From positions 1 to 46,566 of the forward strand of contig JAPTJF010000475.1 of NCBI GenBank assembly GCA_029339195.1: a stretch of DNA of 46,566 nucleotides, read 5' to 3'. The notes beneath the pieces were generated by a model. The model was not told where the DNA came from. It made no database searches and worked only from the letters and a program-made list of their open reading frames with translations. The translations under genes and the position numbers were made by a program. The stretch comes from Micractinium sp. NFX-FRZ. Its lineage: Eukaryota > Chlorophyta > Trebouxiophyceae > Chlorellales > Chlorellaceae. Positions within the stretch are counted from its first letter, which is position 1; the number at the start of each line of letters is the position of its first letter. This document shows positions 32,637 to 42,109 of this stretch, piece by piece.

Positions 32637-34165
32637 ATGGGAGCGGGCGCCAGCGACGATCGGCCGTTGCTCCAGCAGGTGGCCAAGCGGGTTTGTTGGA
32701 GCGCAGTGGGGTGCTTCCTGCAGTACTTGCCGTTGCACTAGCTTGCTCCTGCATGCAACGGAATAGCATGCTTAATGATCGCCGAGCCGCCGGGCCCTCG
32801 CAAGTGTGGGCACTTGTGGGGCTGACCGCCACCTGCCGCCTGCCATACCTTGCGCCGCTGCAGCTGGCCCACCTGGGCCCAGCAGAATATCAAGCCTGGC
32901 TGGTGCGCCCATCGCGCGGCAAGGCCCGCTTCTTTGAGAGTGATGCACTGGAGGCGCTCACAATGGTCAAGTGGTGCGTTGGAGCTGAGGGCACGCATGA
33001 TGCGAGCCCTGCCATTACGCCCTGCACTTCAACAGGCTGCCCGCATTGCCGACCCTGAAGTGCTGTTTTAATTTTGAAGCACGTTTTCCGGCATGCAGGT
33101 GGGTGGTGCCGCTGCTATGGCTGCCCATAGCGGCACTGCTCGCAGTGCAGGCGTCTGCCTCCCTGCCGCTGCAGACAGTAGCGCCGCTAGTTGCGGCGGG
33201 CGTGCTGCTGTGGCAGCTGATAGAGTACTCGCTGCACCGCTGGCTCTTCCACGTCAGCCCCTCTAGCCCAGCAGCCATCCTTGCTCATTTCCTAATGCAT
33301 GGGTGAGCGCTGCCCACAGCTCACGTCCTGTAGCACAAGGTTGTTCGCCGAGGTGACGCAGGCACATGTGACATACAGCTTGTTTGGCAGCCAGGCACGA
33401 CCTCGACAGACCTGCAGCTGCTGAATTGCGCTGTCGTGCAGCAGGGGTAGGACACATTTTGTTTGCCATGGCGCACACGCTTGCATGTTGTGAACTTACA
33501 CCTCTGCCTGCCTTGCCATTGCAGCAACCACCACAAGTACCCGTCGGACGTTGACCGCCTGGTTTTCCCGCCCCTACCGGCATGCCTCCCGGCGTCCGTC
33601 ATTTATGGCACGCTGCGCGCTGTCCTGCCTCAGGTGACACCCCTCCCCTAAGCTCATGATAGCATTGTCTATCTGTGATGTTTTCGTTTGCTGCACTTGA
33701 ACACCGCACTTGAAGAAGCGGATCATGTTGTTGGTGGCCCTCCTGGCTGCTATACTTGCTGAAGCCTCTTCTATCGTTTTCCGTGCAGGCCCTTGCAGGC
33801 GGCGTCTTCAGCGGAGTCCTTCTGGGATATGTGGCATACGACTGCATGCACTACCTCATGCACAGGTGCGCATGGTCCTATCTTCACACAGCATGCCGCA
33901 TACTGCAATTTCACATGCCTTGCAGCTCGTGCCTGATGTGCTGGTGTTTACGTGCTTGCCGTGTTGTTGATGCATGCCAGGCAAGGACACTCATATCACA
34001 ACTCCCTGTTATCCTCCCATGAGCAGCGGGCAACTACGTGGAAGGTTGCGCACCCGCCACATGCACCACCACTACGCAGACGATGGCGTGGCCTTTGGAA
34101 TCAGCTCCCCGCTGTTCGACATTGTGTTTGGCACGCAGGAGCGCAAACTGAAGCGAACAGAATAG
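32637..34165 (+). CDS. FAH: Fatty acid 2-hydroxylase (sphingolipid alpha-hydroxylase), no cytochrome b5 domain
   Basis: Six exons: 32637-32678, 32864-32973, 33099-33302, 33525-33633, 33789-33865, 34027-34165; 226 aa, close to plant FAH1/FAH2. Exon 1 (MGAGASDDRPLLQQ) was chosen because it splices in phase to LAHLGPAEYQAWL, giving PLLQQLAHLG against plant PLVFQVGHLG. A longer unspliced start at 32753 is the alternative. Histidine clusters of the di-iron hydroxylase family are all present: HRWLFH, HGNHHKYP, HYLMHSG and RHMHHHY. Hydrophobic spans WVVPLLWLPIAALLAV and APLVAAGVLLWQLIEY fit an ER membrane protein. It adds a 2-hydroxyl to N-acyl chains of ceramides. Like plant enzymes and unlike yeast Scs7 or animal FA2H, it lacks a fused cytochrome b5, so it should need a separate one. 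A TGTAA follows 29 bases after the stop. Confidence 0.92.
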
Positions 34166-34193
34166 CCGCAGTTGTCATGTGAACACGACAGAA

Positions 34194-34198
34194 TGTAA
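34194..34198 (+). promoter_or_regulatory. TGTAA polyadenylation signal for fatty acid 2-hydroxylase
   Basis: TGTAA 29 bases after the stop codon. Confidence 0.6.
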
Positions 34199-35451
34199 TT
34201 ACGTACTAGTCAAGTACAACGCTGCTGGATGGAAGGCAAAGCAGTAGTGCTGGGGTACAGCGCGATGAAAAGAGGCACTGCAAAGATGTTGTGGTTAACG
34301 ATAGCGGTAGTTACCACGCAGCCAGAGCCAGGGACGTGCGACTGCTGCTGCACCAAAACTGGCTGGTTTGGTCGCAGCACGCATGCATCCATAAAGTGAG
34401 GAACACGACTAGCCAAGTTGCCGCACTTCCCTCTGCTGAGCTGGGAACAGCCGGCAGCATCCATGAGTGTCTCATGATTAGCTGTGGTGCGCTGTGCAGA
34501 AGAACCAGAACAGGCGTGCCCAGCCTGTGGCAGCCGCTGCATCTCGGGCAAGAACGTTGCTTTAAGCAACCCGTTTGGGGGGTGCGTCTGATAGATCGCA
34601 TGCTAGCCGGGGGGTGCCTGGTGCCCTTCTCAGAAGCCCCCGGAGGCAAGCGTGGCGACTGTGCGCAGCACAACATGGCCACAGCCATGCTTGAAGCGAC
34701 GCTTGTGAACAGCGGGAGACAGCGCCAGCTTGCGCAGCACAGCTTAACCCATGGGAGACACGTCTCACTGCTCTCACTCCCGATTCATGGCCCCTTGGTG
34801 AGCCACTGGAAGCACCGCTGCTATATCGCTGCCCATCAGCTCTTTTGCCTGCCGCCCAGCGGGCGATCTCAGAGCCTGGTGGTGCATCAGTGCGTGCTTA
34901 GTAGGGCGCCCAGGGTACGGCAGGCTGAACGAGGCTAGCAGCGATTTCAACGGCTCTGCCCACATGCTCTTGTGGGGCCCCGGCCCGGCTGAAGGCATGT
35001 ACCTGCCAGCAGGCTGCCACATGGCAACGCGCTTGCACAGCCCTGCACTTGTCCTTCGCATCCCACTGCACAGCCATGCACCCGGCAGGCCGCCCACAAT
35101 CCCACCTGCCCTGCCTCCCTGTCCGGCTTGCTTGCCAGCCAGTGCACATGTGGGTGCATGCATCTTCGCTTCATCGCCAACCTTTCCTCTTGCCCCCCTT
35201 CAATGTTCCCTTCTGCAACTCCGGCCTGTGGCGGCAGATGAGCATCGTGCCGACCTGTCGTGCTCACGTGGCAAAATACCGTCATGGCAGCGATATTGCC
35301 GGTCTGTGCCAGCAGTACTGTTTCTGCCTGCACGTCCTTCTTTGTTTGGCTGCCACGCCCCCAGTTCCATGGTGATGACCCGGGCATCCACCCTAACTGT
35401 TTGAATATCTCTAGTGTTCAGCTTCTCAGCCACAGAGCTCAGTGTACGACC

Positions 35452-35456
35452 TTACA
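35452..35456 (-). promoter_or_regulatory. TGTAA polyadenylation signal for the nucleotidyltransferase gene
   Basis: TGTAA on the minus strand, 70 bases after the stop at 35526. Confidence 0.5.
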
Positions 35457-35525
35457 GGGGAGGCTTGCATGTGAGAGGAGCGAACGAAAGAATTATGCTG
35501 CCTCTGGCACCCCAACATGGCACAT

Positions 35526-38500
35526 CTAGCCACCTTTGCCTGCCAGGCTGGCAGTAGACCTCTGGGAAGGTGGGTTGCTGGCGGCTATGGCGCTCCAGCT
35601 GCGCTGGCTCTGGGCAGCCGGTGCAGGTGCTGGAGCAGCAGCCGCCCTTGGGGTGCTGTTGGCCAGCGCTGCTAGGTTGCCGGTGCTCCCCCTGCCCCAG
35701 GCCGGGCGCCGGCTGCCCGCCAGAGGAGTGCCTGCACCACTCCCGCTTGCTGACTTGGAAGGTGACGACGCCAGGCTGGCGGGGGCAGCTGTCGCCTGCA
35801 CAGCTGCGGCTGGCGACGCCAGGCTGGTGGTGCTGCTGGTTCTGCTGCTGGATCGAAGGGCGGCTGAGTAAGACAGGCCAACCTTGGGCGAGCGAGAGTC
35901 CTCGGAAGCAGGCTTGCGAGGGTCTGGCCCTCGAGGCACAATCGGCAGGGGTGGTGGGTGCTGCTGCTGCGGCTGCTGCTGCTGCTGCTGCGTGGGTGGT
36001 GAGCGCGGCGCCGGCTGTGGCTGCTGCTGCTGTGGTGGCGGCGGCGGGGGCGCACGCGCAGCGGGGCCAAGTTGCGGGGTGCGAGACGTGCGCACTGCAG
36101 GCAGGGAGGCCATGGCAGCTGTGACTGTGCACTCCTCTGTCTCCCCTGCCTTCAGTTCAGCCGCGGCCGACGTTCCGGCTGGTGCTGCTGCTGGCACTGC
36201 TGTTTTGGGCACCAGTGGCAGAGGGGCCGCTTGTGGCTCTGCCATTGGTGCATCATCTGCCTGCCCCCTTGGCGCCGCGCCGCCCTGGTGTCCCTGCCCT
36301 CCTCTCGGGCTTGCTGCTCCAGCACCGGCGGAAGAGGGCGACTGTGCTGCAGAGAGTGGCTGTCCTGCAGCACCTTCAGCGCCATGCTCAGGCCGCGGGG
36401 ACTGCTGCCCCTCAGCGCCAGCCACGCTGCCAGGCATGGGCAGCGGTGCGCCGTCTGAGCTGGCAGTGCTGCCCTGCAGCCGTGGGGATTGAGGCCCCTC
36501 TGGCCCTGGCAGGGCAACCGCCACGGGCAGCTGCGCCGCGGCGCCGTCTTCCCCGCCGCTGCCACTGACCTGGCTTGCAGCTTGCTTCATCCTCTGCTGC
36601 TGCTGCTGCTGCTGAAGCTGCTGCTGCTGAAGCTGAAGCTGCCGCCTGCGGGCCACCATCAGATTTTGCTCCATTGTTTCTAGGTCACCGCCAAAGAAGC
36701 TGTGGGGCGAGTCATGCCGCTGGCCGCTGCCCGCCGCTGCCAGGGGCCTGGAAGCGAGCGCCGAGACTGCCGTGGCTGCTGCTGCCGTGCCTGCAACGGC
36801 ACCTGCCACTGCTGCCGAGGCCGTTGAAGACGTCCAGCGCGAATGGCCCATACCGCCAGGGCCTGGCACGCCCAAGGCCCCTGCAACGTGAAAGCAGGAG
36901 CTCAGATCAGGCGGGTGGTTGGTAGCAAAGCAGCAAACACATTGAAACACCAGGTGCCACCTGTGGCCCCAGCAGCATGCCATGTGACTAAGATGCGAGC
37001 GTGGGCACTGAACTGCACAAGCCTAGAGACTGGTGTCCAGGCGGGGGGAACACCGGGGTGCGCACCTTGTCGCAGCATTGCCAGCTGCGTGTTAGCTGCC
37101 AAATGCGGCACAGCCAACTTGCCGGCCGCCGGAGTAACAGGAGTGTTGGGGGCCGTGGCAGCCATGCCCCCGATGCCTGGTGTTGCCAGCAGCTGCGCCA
37201 AGGGCGGACGCCCTCCCATCCATCCATCTAGCATGCTGCTGGGCGGCGGCACTGCATGATGCTGCGGCTGTGGCTGCTGCTGCACACGCACTGGCTGCAG
37301 AGCCACGTGGTTGTGTTGAGGCAGTGCCTGAGCCTCAGGGGCGCTCGCCTGCTGCTCTGCCTGCGTGCCTGCGCTGCTGCTGTCGCTGTCTGGTGGTGCA
37401 GTTTCAGCACCCGTGGGTGCCTCTGCAGGCGACGCCCCAGCTGCTGCGGCTGCTGCTGGCGCTGCTGTCCCTGCTGCTGCTGACCGTGCTGGCCCTGCGG
37501 CAGCTGGGGGTGAAGTCCCCCCTGGAGACAGTGCTGATGGCGACTGCAGCCCAGCGAGCCCAGCGCCCTTGTCACCGCTGCCGCTGGCTGTACCGCTGCT
37601 CTGGTTGGCAGCGATGGCCGCAGTGGGCAAGGCAGGCGTGGCTGGCATGCCATTCATGCGTGCATGCAGAGCCTGCTGCTGCTGCTGCTGCTGCATCAGT
37701 GCAGCACTGACTGCTCCGTGCTGCTGCTGCTGCCGCCATGCTGGCGAGTCAACAGTCTCGCCCAAGAGCAGTTGCAGCATCGCAATCTGCGCGGCTGCAG
37801 GCTGCTGCTGCTGATGAGCTAGCAGGTGCGCCTGCTGCTGCTGCTGCTGCTGCTGCTGAGCAAGGATGTGTGCCTGCTGCGCTTGCTGCTGCTGCTGCTG
37901 CTGAGCAAGAATGTGTGCCTGCTGCGCTTGCTGCTGCTGCTGCTGCTGGGCAGCCAGGCTGTCTGCGCCCGTGGTGACGGGCATACCCGCGGACGGAAGT
38001 GGCATTGAACCCACCGCCAGCCTGCTGCTGCCGCTGCTGCTGCTGCCAGCCACGTGCAGTGGGAAGCCTGCCGCAGCGGCGGCTGTGACTACAGCCTCCA
38101 TGGCTGCCGGCGGCAGCTGGGAGCTGCCCAGGCGAGCCAGGAAGGTCTGGTTGTCTGCTGCCATGCGCACGGGCGAGCGCCAGGTGTTGCGGAAAAACTG
38201 GTCCACAGACTCCACCGCCGAGCGCGGGTCCTGCAACCACCGCGGCAGGCATTGCAGGGAGCAGTACTTGCAGGCCGCAGGGTGCCGGGCGGGGCGAGCC
38301 TCATGGGAAAACAGCAGCAGATATGCTGTCAAGTATGCAGCGCAGTGCAGTCCCGCATGCTGCCTACGCAGTCGTACCACTGCTGCCAACCATCCCCACC
38401 ATACTGCTGCGCTCCCACCACTAGTGAGCAGGGCCTGGACACAGCCCACGCACCCACCTTGAGCAGCGCAGTCCGGCATGCTGGCACCGCACATGTACCA

Positions 38501-41392
38501 CTGCCCATATTGCTGCGCTCCCACCGAGCATGGCGTCAAGCCAGCCCAGGCCCCCAACTTAAGCAGCGCCTACACACAGCCCACGCGCCCACCTTGAGCA
38601 GCGCCTGCTCCAGTGTGCGGCTGCCCAGCGCGAGCGCCTTCTTCACCCGCGCATACGAGGCCTTGCTGACGCTGCGCCCCAGGTTGTTGCTGGGCAGCAG
38701 CGGGTCAACGATGTTGAGGTGCTTCAGCGGGAAGTGAGGCGCCACCAGGGGCATGGCGGCTGCTATGATGTTGCCCTGCTGCTGCTGCTGCGAGGGCATG
38801 GTGGGCGAAGCAGGCATGCTGCTGCCGTTGCTGGCGGCACGGTCAGCCGGCCCAACCTGCCCTGCTGCCTGCTGTGCTTCTGCTTGCGCCGCTGCAGCCG
38901 CTGCTTGCGCAGCTGACTGTGGCGGTGGCGCCAGGTACTGCTGCACAGAGTACTGCTGCAGGACCTGCCGCATGAACTCGTGATCCAGCAGCGGGGTGGC
39001 GCCAGCTGGCAGCAGGTTTGCGGCCACTGCAGCAGCACAGCAGTGAGGGTTTGGAGGAGAGAAGCGGGTTAATGTGCCATCAACACGGTGGCGCCGGGTG
39101 GCAGCACGCGTCTGCCCAGCTCCAGCAAAGCTAAATTACCCTGGCGTGCAGATGGTTGCTCGGCTTGGCTGGGTGGGAGCCCAGTCCTGGATGCTGCACA
39201 ACCAGACATGATGTAAGACCGACAGTGCACAATGCTCACCCTGCGTGCTGTGCAGCTCCGCCAGCGGCAGTGGTCCTTGCAGTGCCAGGCAGTAATGCTC
39301 CCAGTCAAAGGAGCCCAGCACCGTGAGGAAGCGTCGCAACACCTGCAGGGGGCCAAAAGGACAGCTGGTCGGCACGGCAAGTGGCAGGCACCCAAGCAGT
39401 AAGCAAGCATGAAGCACTGATCACGCCAGGCGTCACTGCCCATGCAGAGTATGCCATTTTGTCCTTGAATCCTTAGCCCTTGCAAAACCAATCTGCTGAT
39501 CAACATATCAAAATATCTCAATACTTCAGCGCATAAAAGACTCCATTTGTTCCGTGAAGAAGAGGCAGCGCAGTGCACTCACGTCCAGCGGCGTGTGCAG
39601 CTCTGCGTGGTGCAGGTTGAAGATGTAGAGCACCAGGACCTCCAGGGCATAGGAGGAGATGAGGCCGTGGTGCGCCCCCAGCAAGCGGCTCTCGTAGTAG
39701 CACCACGCCTTGAGCTGCATAACAGGCGGGGCAGGCAAGGCAGGCAGGGCATGTCAGGAAGCAGATGCGCGTGGGGTATGGGTGTTGGCTCGGAAGCACG
39801 CATGAACACAGCTGCCTGAGAAGTAGCAGGTCATTTCAGAGGCAAAGCCCGCCAAAGCTTGTGCCTGCGACAGACTCAGGGCAACTGCACCCCCGCCCAC
39901 CCATCACCCAAAAGAGCTCTTCAATAGCTGCCACTTGATGCGCTGCCATGCAACAGCCCACGTTGAAGCCCACAAGACAGGGCCCCCAACCCACCCATCC
40001 ACCCAACCATCAGCACTATTGTGCGCTTGAATGGGTGCTGCCTGAGGCCCAAAGCAGCAATCTACCAGCAACATGCTCCTCCCACCCACCAGCAGGATTG
40101 AGCGCTTGAAGAGATGCTGCCGCCCGATGCGGCGGTCCGCTGCCTCCAGGAAGGCCACGGTGCAGAGGCCGCCCACCGTGTCAAACGACACATCCACTAC
40201 CACATCGCTCACCACGCACTTGACCAGCTTGACCTGCACCCACCAGGGACAGCCATGGTAGGACGCTTGGTGTGATATGGCAGCAGACACAACCTGTCAC
40301 AGTTTCTCCTCGCAAAATTTAGCAGCGGCACTCTGCTACCAGTTGGGTCATTGCCAGGCTGATCCTAGCTTGGCGCCCCTTGGCAGACTGGCCCTTGCCC
40401 AATCGGTGCCAGCGCACTCCTTCCACTTCTCCTGCCAACCCAGCCCAGCGCAACATCTTCCCCCTCCCTACTTGCTTCCCCTTGGTGCGTGCGCCGCAGC
40501 ACTTGCCTCTGCTTGGATGATCTGGATGTCACGGATCTTGAAGGGTGCATCCGGCCGAGAGGCCTCCCGCTCCAGCGCCCGCAGCAGCTGCGAGGCCCAC
40601 GTGTCTCGCAGCTCCCCGGGGGGCGGCGGCGGCGGCGGCGGGCCGCCGCCGCCGCCGCTTGCTGCCCCTGCAGGCTGCCCGCCTCCTGCCGCTGCCGCTG
40701 CTGCTGAGGATGTCGTGAAGACAGAGATGTCAATGTCACCGTCCGGGAGCACTGCAAAAGCGGAACATGTAGCACCGGGGACCCATGCATTTACGTGGGT
40801 GTTGGATGGTTCACAAGGTGAGTGGGGCAGCGTAGGCGCAAACTGATGCTAAACAGATGAACCTGTTCTTTGCACAGTTTCCAGAATGTTGCTGCTGTAC
40901 CAAAGCCAGCCAGTTGAGCATGTGCTGGGTCAAGCTGAGGCTCCCTGTTGCAGTGGCTGCCCAAAGCCGTCTTGCTGAGGACTCTTCCAGCCCACCGCTC
41001 CCCCATTATCTGCACCCGCCCACGCACCAGCACGCAGAGGCACAGAGCCAAACATGAATGCCTCCACCTGCAACGGCAGTGCATGGGCAGGGCATTTGAG
41101 TTATGCAGACTGCTGGAGCGGCGGGCGAGGAAGGTGCGGCGCGTGCGCGTGCATCTGCAGGAGACCGCAGCAGGCAGCAGGCATGTGCACCCCCCAACCA
41201 ACGCCCCGTACACGTGCAGACGCCACGCACCTGGTGGTGCGGCTGGAAGCAGCGCCTGATCACGCTGCATATCCAGTTGGCAATCGTCAAGCGCCGGAAC
41301 TCGCTGCTGGGGCTGGGCTGGATGGCTGACAGAAGCGCATCCAGCCGGGCACTGACAGCCAATGCCGACGTGCTCTGCCCTGGCACAGGCAT
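35526..41392 (-). CDS. Nucleotidyltransferase with PAP/OAS1 substrate-binding domain and long Gln-rich tail
   Basis: Nine exons (minus): 41392-41231, 41067-41028, 40751-40507, 40233-40090, 39714-39583, 39342-39240, 39026-38593, 38230-37066, 36880-35526; 1259 aa. It follows the plant PAP/OAS1 substrate-binding superfamily closely: FMFGSVPLRA+VLPDGDIDISVF (metal-binding GS...DxD site), IQIIQAE+VKLVKCVVSDVVVDVSFD with the third acidic residue, GGLCTVAFLEAADRRIGRQHLFKRSILL, LKAWCYYESRLLGAHHGLISSYALEVLVLYIFNL, then PLKHLNIVDPLLPSNNLGRSVSKASY. These are relatives of non-canonical poly(A) polymerases, but plant members lack a settled substrate. Intron 3 is GC-AG (AG|GCAAGT). Residues after about 420 are Gln/Ala/Ser/Pro-rich and probably disordered. 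Copies of exon 4 and exon 7 ends lie in the following introns. Start is the first in-frame ATG before the domain. Confidence 0.88.
36592..36640 (-). repeat. CAG repeats coding poly-Q in nucleotidyltransferase exon 9
   Basis: CTG triplets on the plus strand; minus strand codes Q runs with interspersed Leu (QLQLQQQQLQQQQQQQ). Confidence 0.85.
37826..37960 (-). repeat. Coding minisatellite: three poly-Q units ended by H-I/L-LA
   Basis: Three tandem units on the minus strand code a Gln run followed by AQQAHILA, AQQAHILA and AHLLA. The DNA units are 45-50 bases of CAG triplets plus a conserved GCACACATTCTTGCTCAG-type segment. This is a repeat of repeats, distinct from plain CAG slippage. Confidence 0.85.
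38405..38570 (-). repeat. Multiple copies of nucleotidyltransferase exon 7 3' edge and donor
   Basis: The exon 7 end GCGCTGCTCAAG|GTGGGCGCG recurs as GCGCTGCTCAAG|GTGGGTGCG ending near 38461 (displaced 135 bases) and as GCGCTGCTTAAG|TTGGGG near 38558 (displaced about 36). Intron sequence GGTGGGAGCGCAGCA is also repeated (about 38517 and 38423), so whole junction units were copied. Confidence 0.85.
39999..40050 (-). repeat. Copy of nucleotidyltransferase exon 4 3' edge
   Basis: Minus strand block CAGCACCCATTCAAGCGCAC followed by an AATxxTGCTG segment and GGTTGGGTGGG matches exon 4 end CAGCATCTCTTCAAGCGCTC and its GTGGGTGGG donor, displaced about 78 bases into intron 4. Confidence 0.8.
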
Positions 41393-42109
41393 GCCGCCTG
41401 GCTGCGGCTCAGTGTGCAGCCCCGGTCAGGAGTACCCTGCAAACACCACCTGCACGGCAACAGAGCAAGCAGTGCCAGAAGGGCCAATAGAATTGTGGGT
41501 TCGCAATGCATGTTGCCTCCAGCGGCGGCAGTCAGCTGGCGGGGCAGAGAAGCGGCGGCAGCAGTTAGCGCTGGCAGCCGCCTCCTCCTCCTGCAGCTGC
41601 TCCCCCGTAAAGTGCGCTTCCGCAAGGTGCCTGATGCAGTATGCACCGCGTGTGGTGCCGGGCTTTGCAGCGCCGCCTGCCGGCCGGCCGCCTGGAAGCG
41701 CACTGCGCAGCGCGTCTCATGAGCCATGCGCAGAACCGGGAGACTTGGCAGACCAATCCACAGCTCACCCGCTGCGATCGATCAGCGCTGCGATCGATCA
41801 GCGCCCAACGAGCCCACTAAAGAGGCTGATCCCCAGCCTGGCTATTATCGCTGTTGCCTGTTCTCCAAAGGGCAGTAAACTCAACGACTTGAATCAGGAA
41901 TTGCACCGCGGGTGAGAACGCCTCCGTGGCCACCTGTACCGGGCACACCGGAGGTCCGCCATGTGCCGACAGCGGCGGCCGAACAACCTCCCCTCTCCAC
42001 TGCCATTGGTTTAATTGACACGTCAGTGCTTTTCAAGGCGGCGTCTGAGAAGAAAATGATGCGGGTACAGGTGGGTGCACCACACCTGTTGCTGTGCTCG
42101 CCGTTGCGT
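41393..42109. other. Spacer between nucleotidyltransferase start and coiled-coil gene stop
   Basis: 717 bases on the minus-strand side hold the 3' UTR of the coiled-coil gene and the nucleotidyltransferase promoter. Apart from the tandem 16-mer at 41771-41802 nothing was recognised. No TGTAA was found close after the stop at 42110. Confidence 0.45.
41771..41802. repeat. Perfect tandem 16-mer containing CGATCGAT
   Basis: GCTGCGATCGATCAGC occurs twice with no spacer. Each unit is nearly palindromic around CGATCG/ATCGAT. It lies about 380 bases upstream of the nucleotidyltransferase ATG in gene-free DNA, so a protein-binding site is possible but unproven. Confidence 0.9.

Larger units (their letters stand above)
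34166..35525. other. Gene-poor convergent spacer
   Basis: About 1.36 kb between two convergent stop codons. A plus-strand frame of about 215 codons (34291-34938) and several minus frames are open, but none has family motifs, good splice junctions or the codon pattern of the neighbours. TGTAA signals lie near both ends. No RNA gene, transposon ends or tandem repeat was seen. Confidence 0.5.

Noticed and set aside
34291..34938. Plus-strand open frame of about 215 codons in the convergent spacer
   Set aside because: No motif, no splice partners, and amino-acid usage unlike neighbouring exons; kept only as part of the gene-poor spacer.
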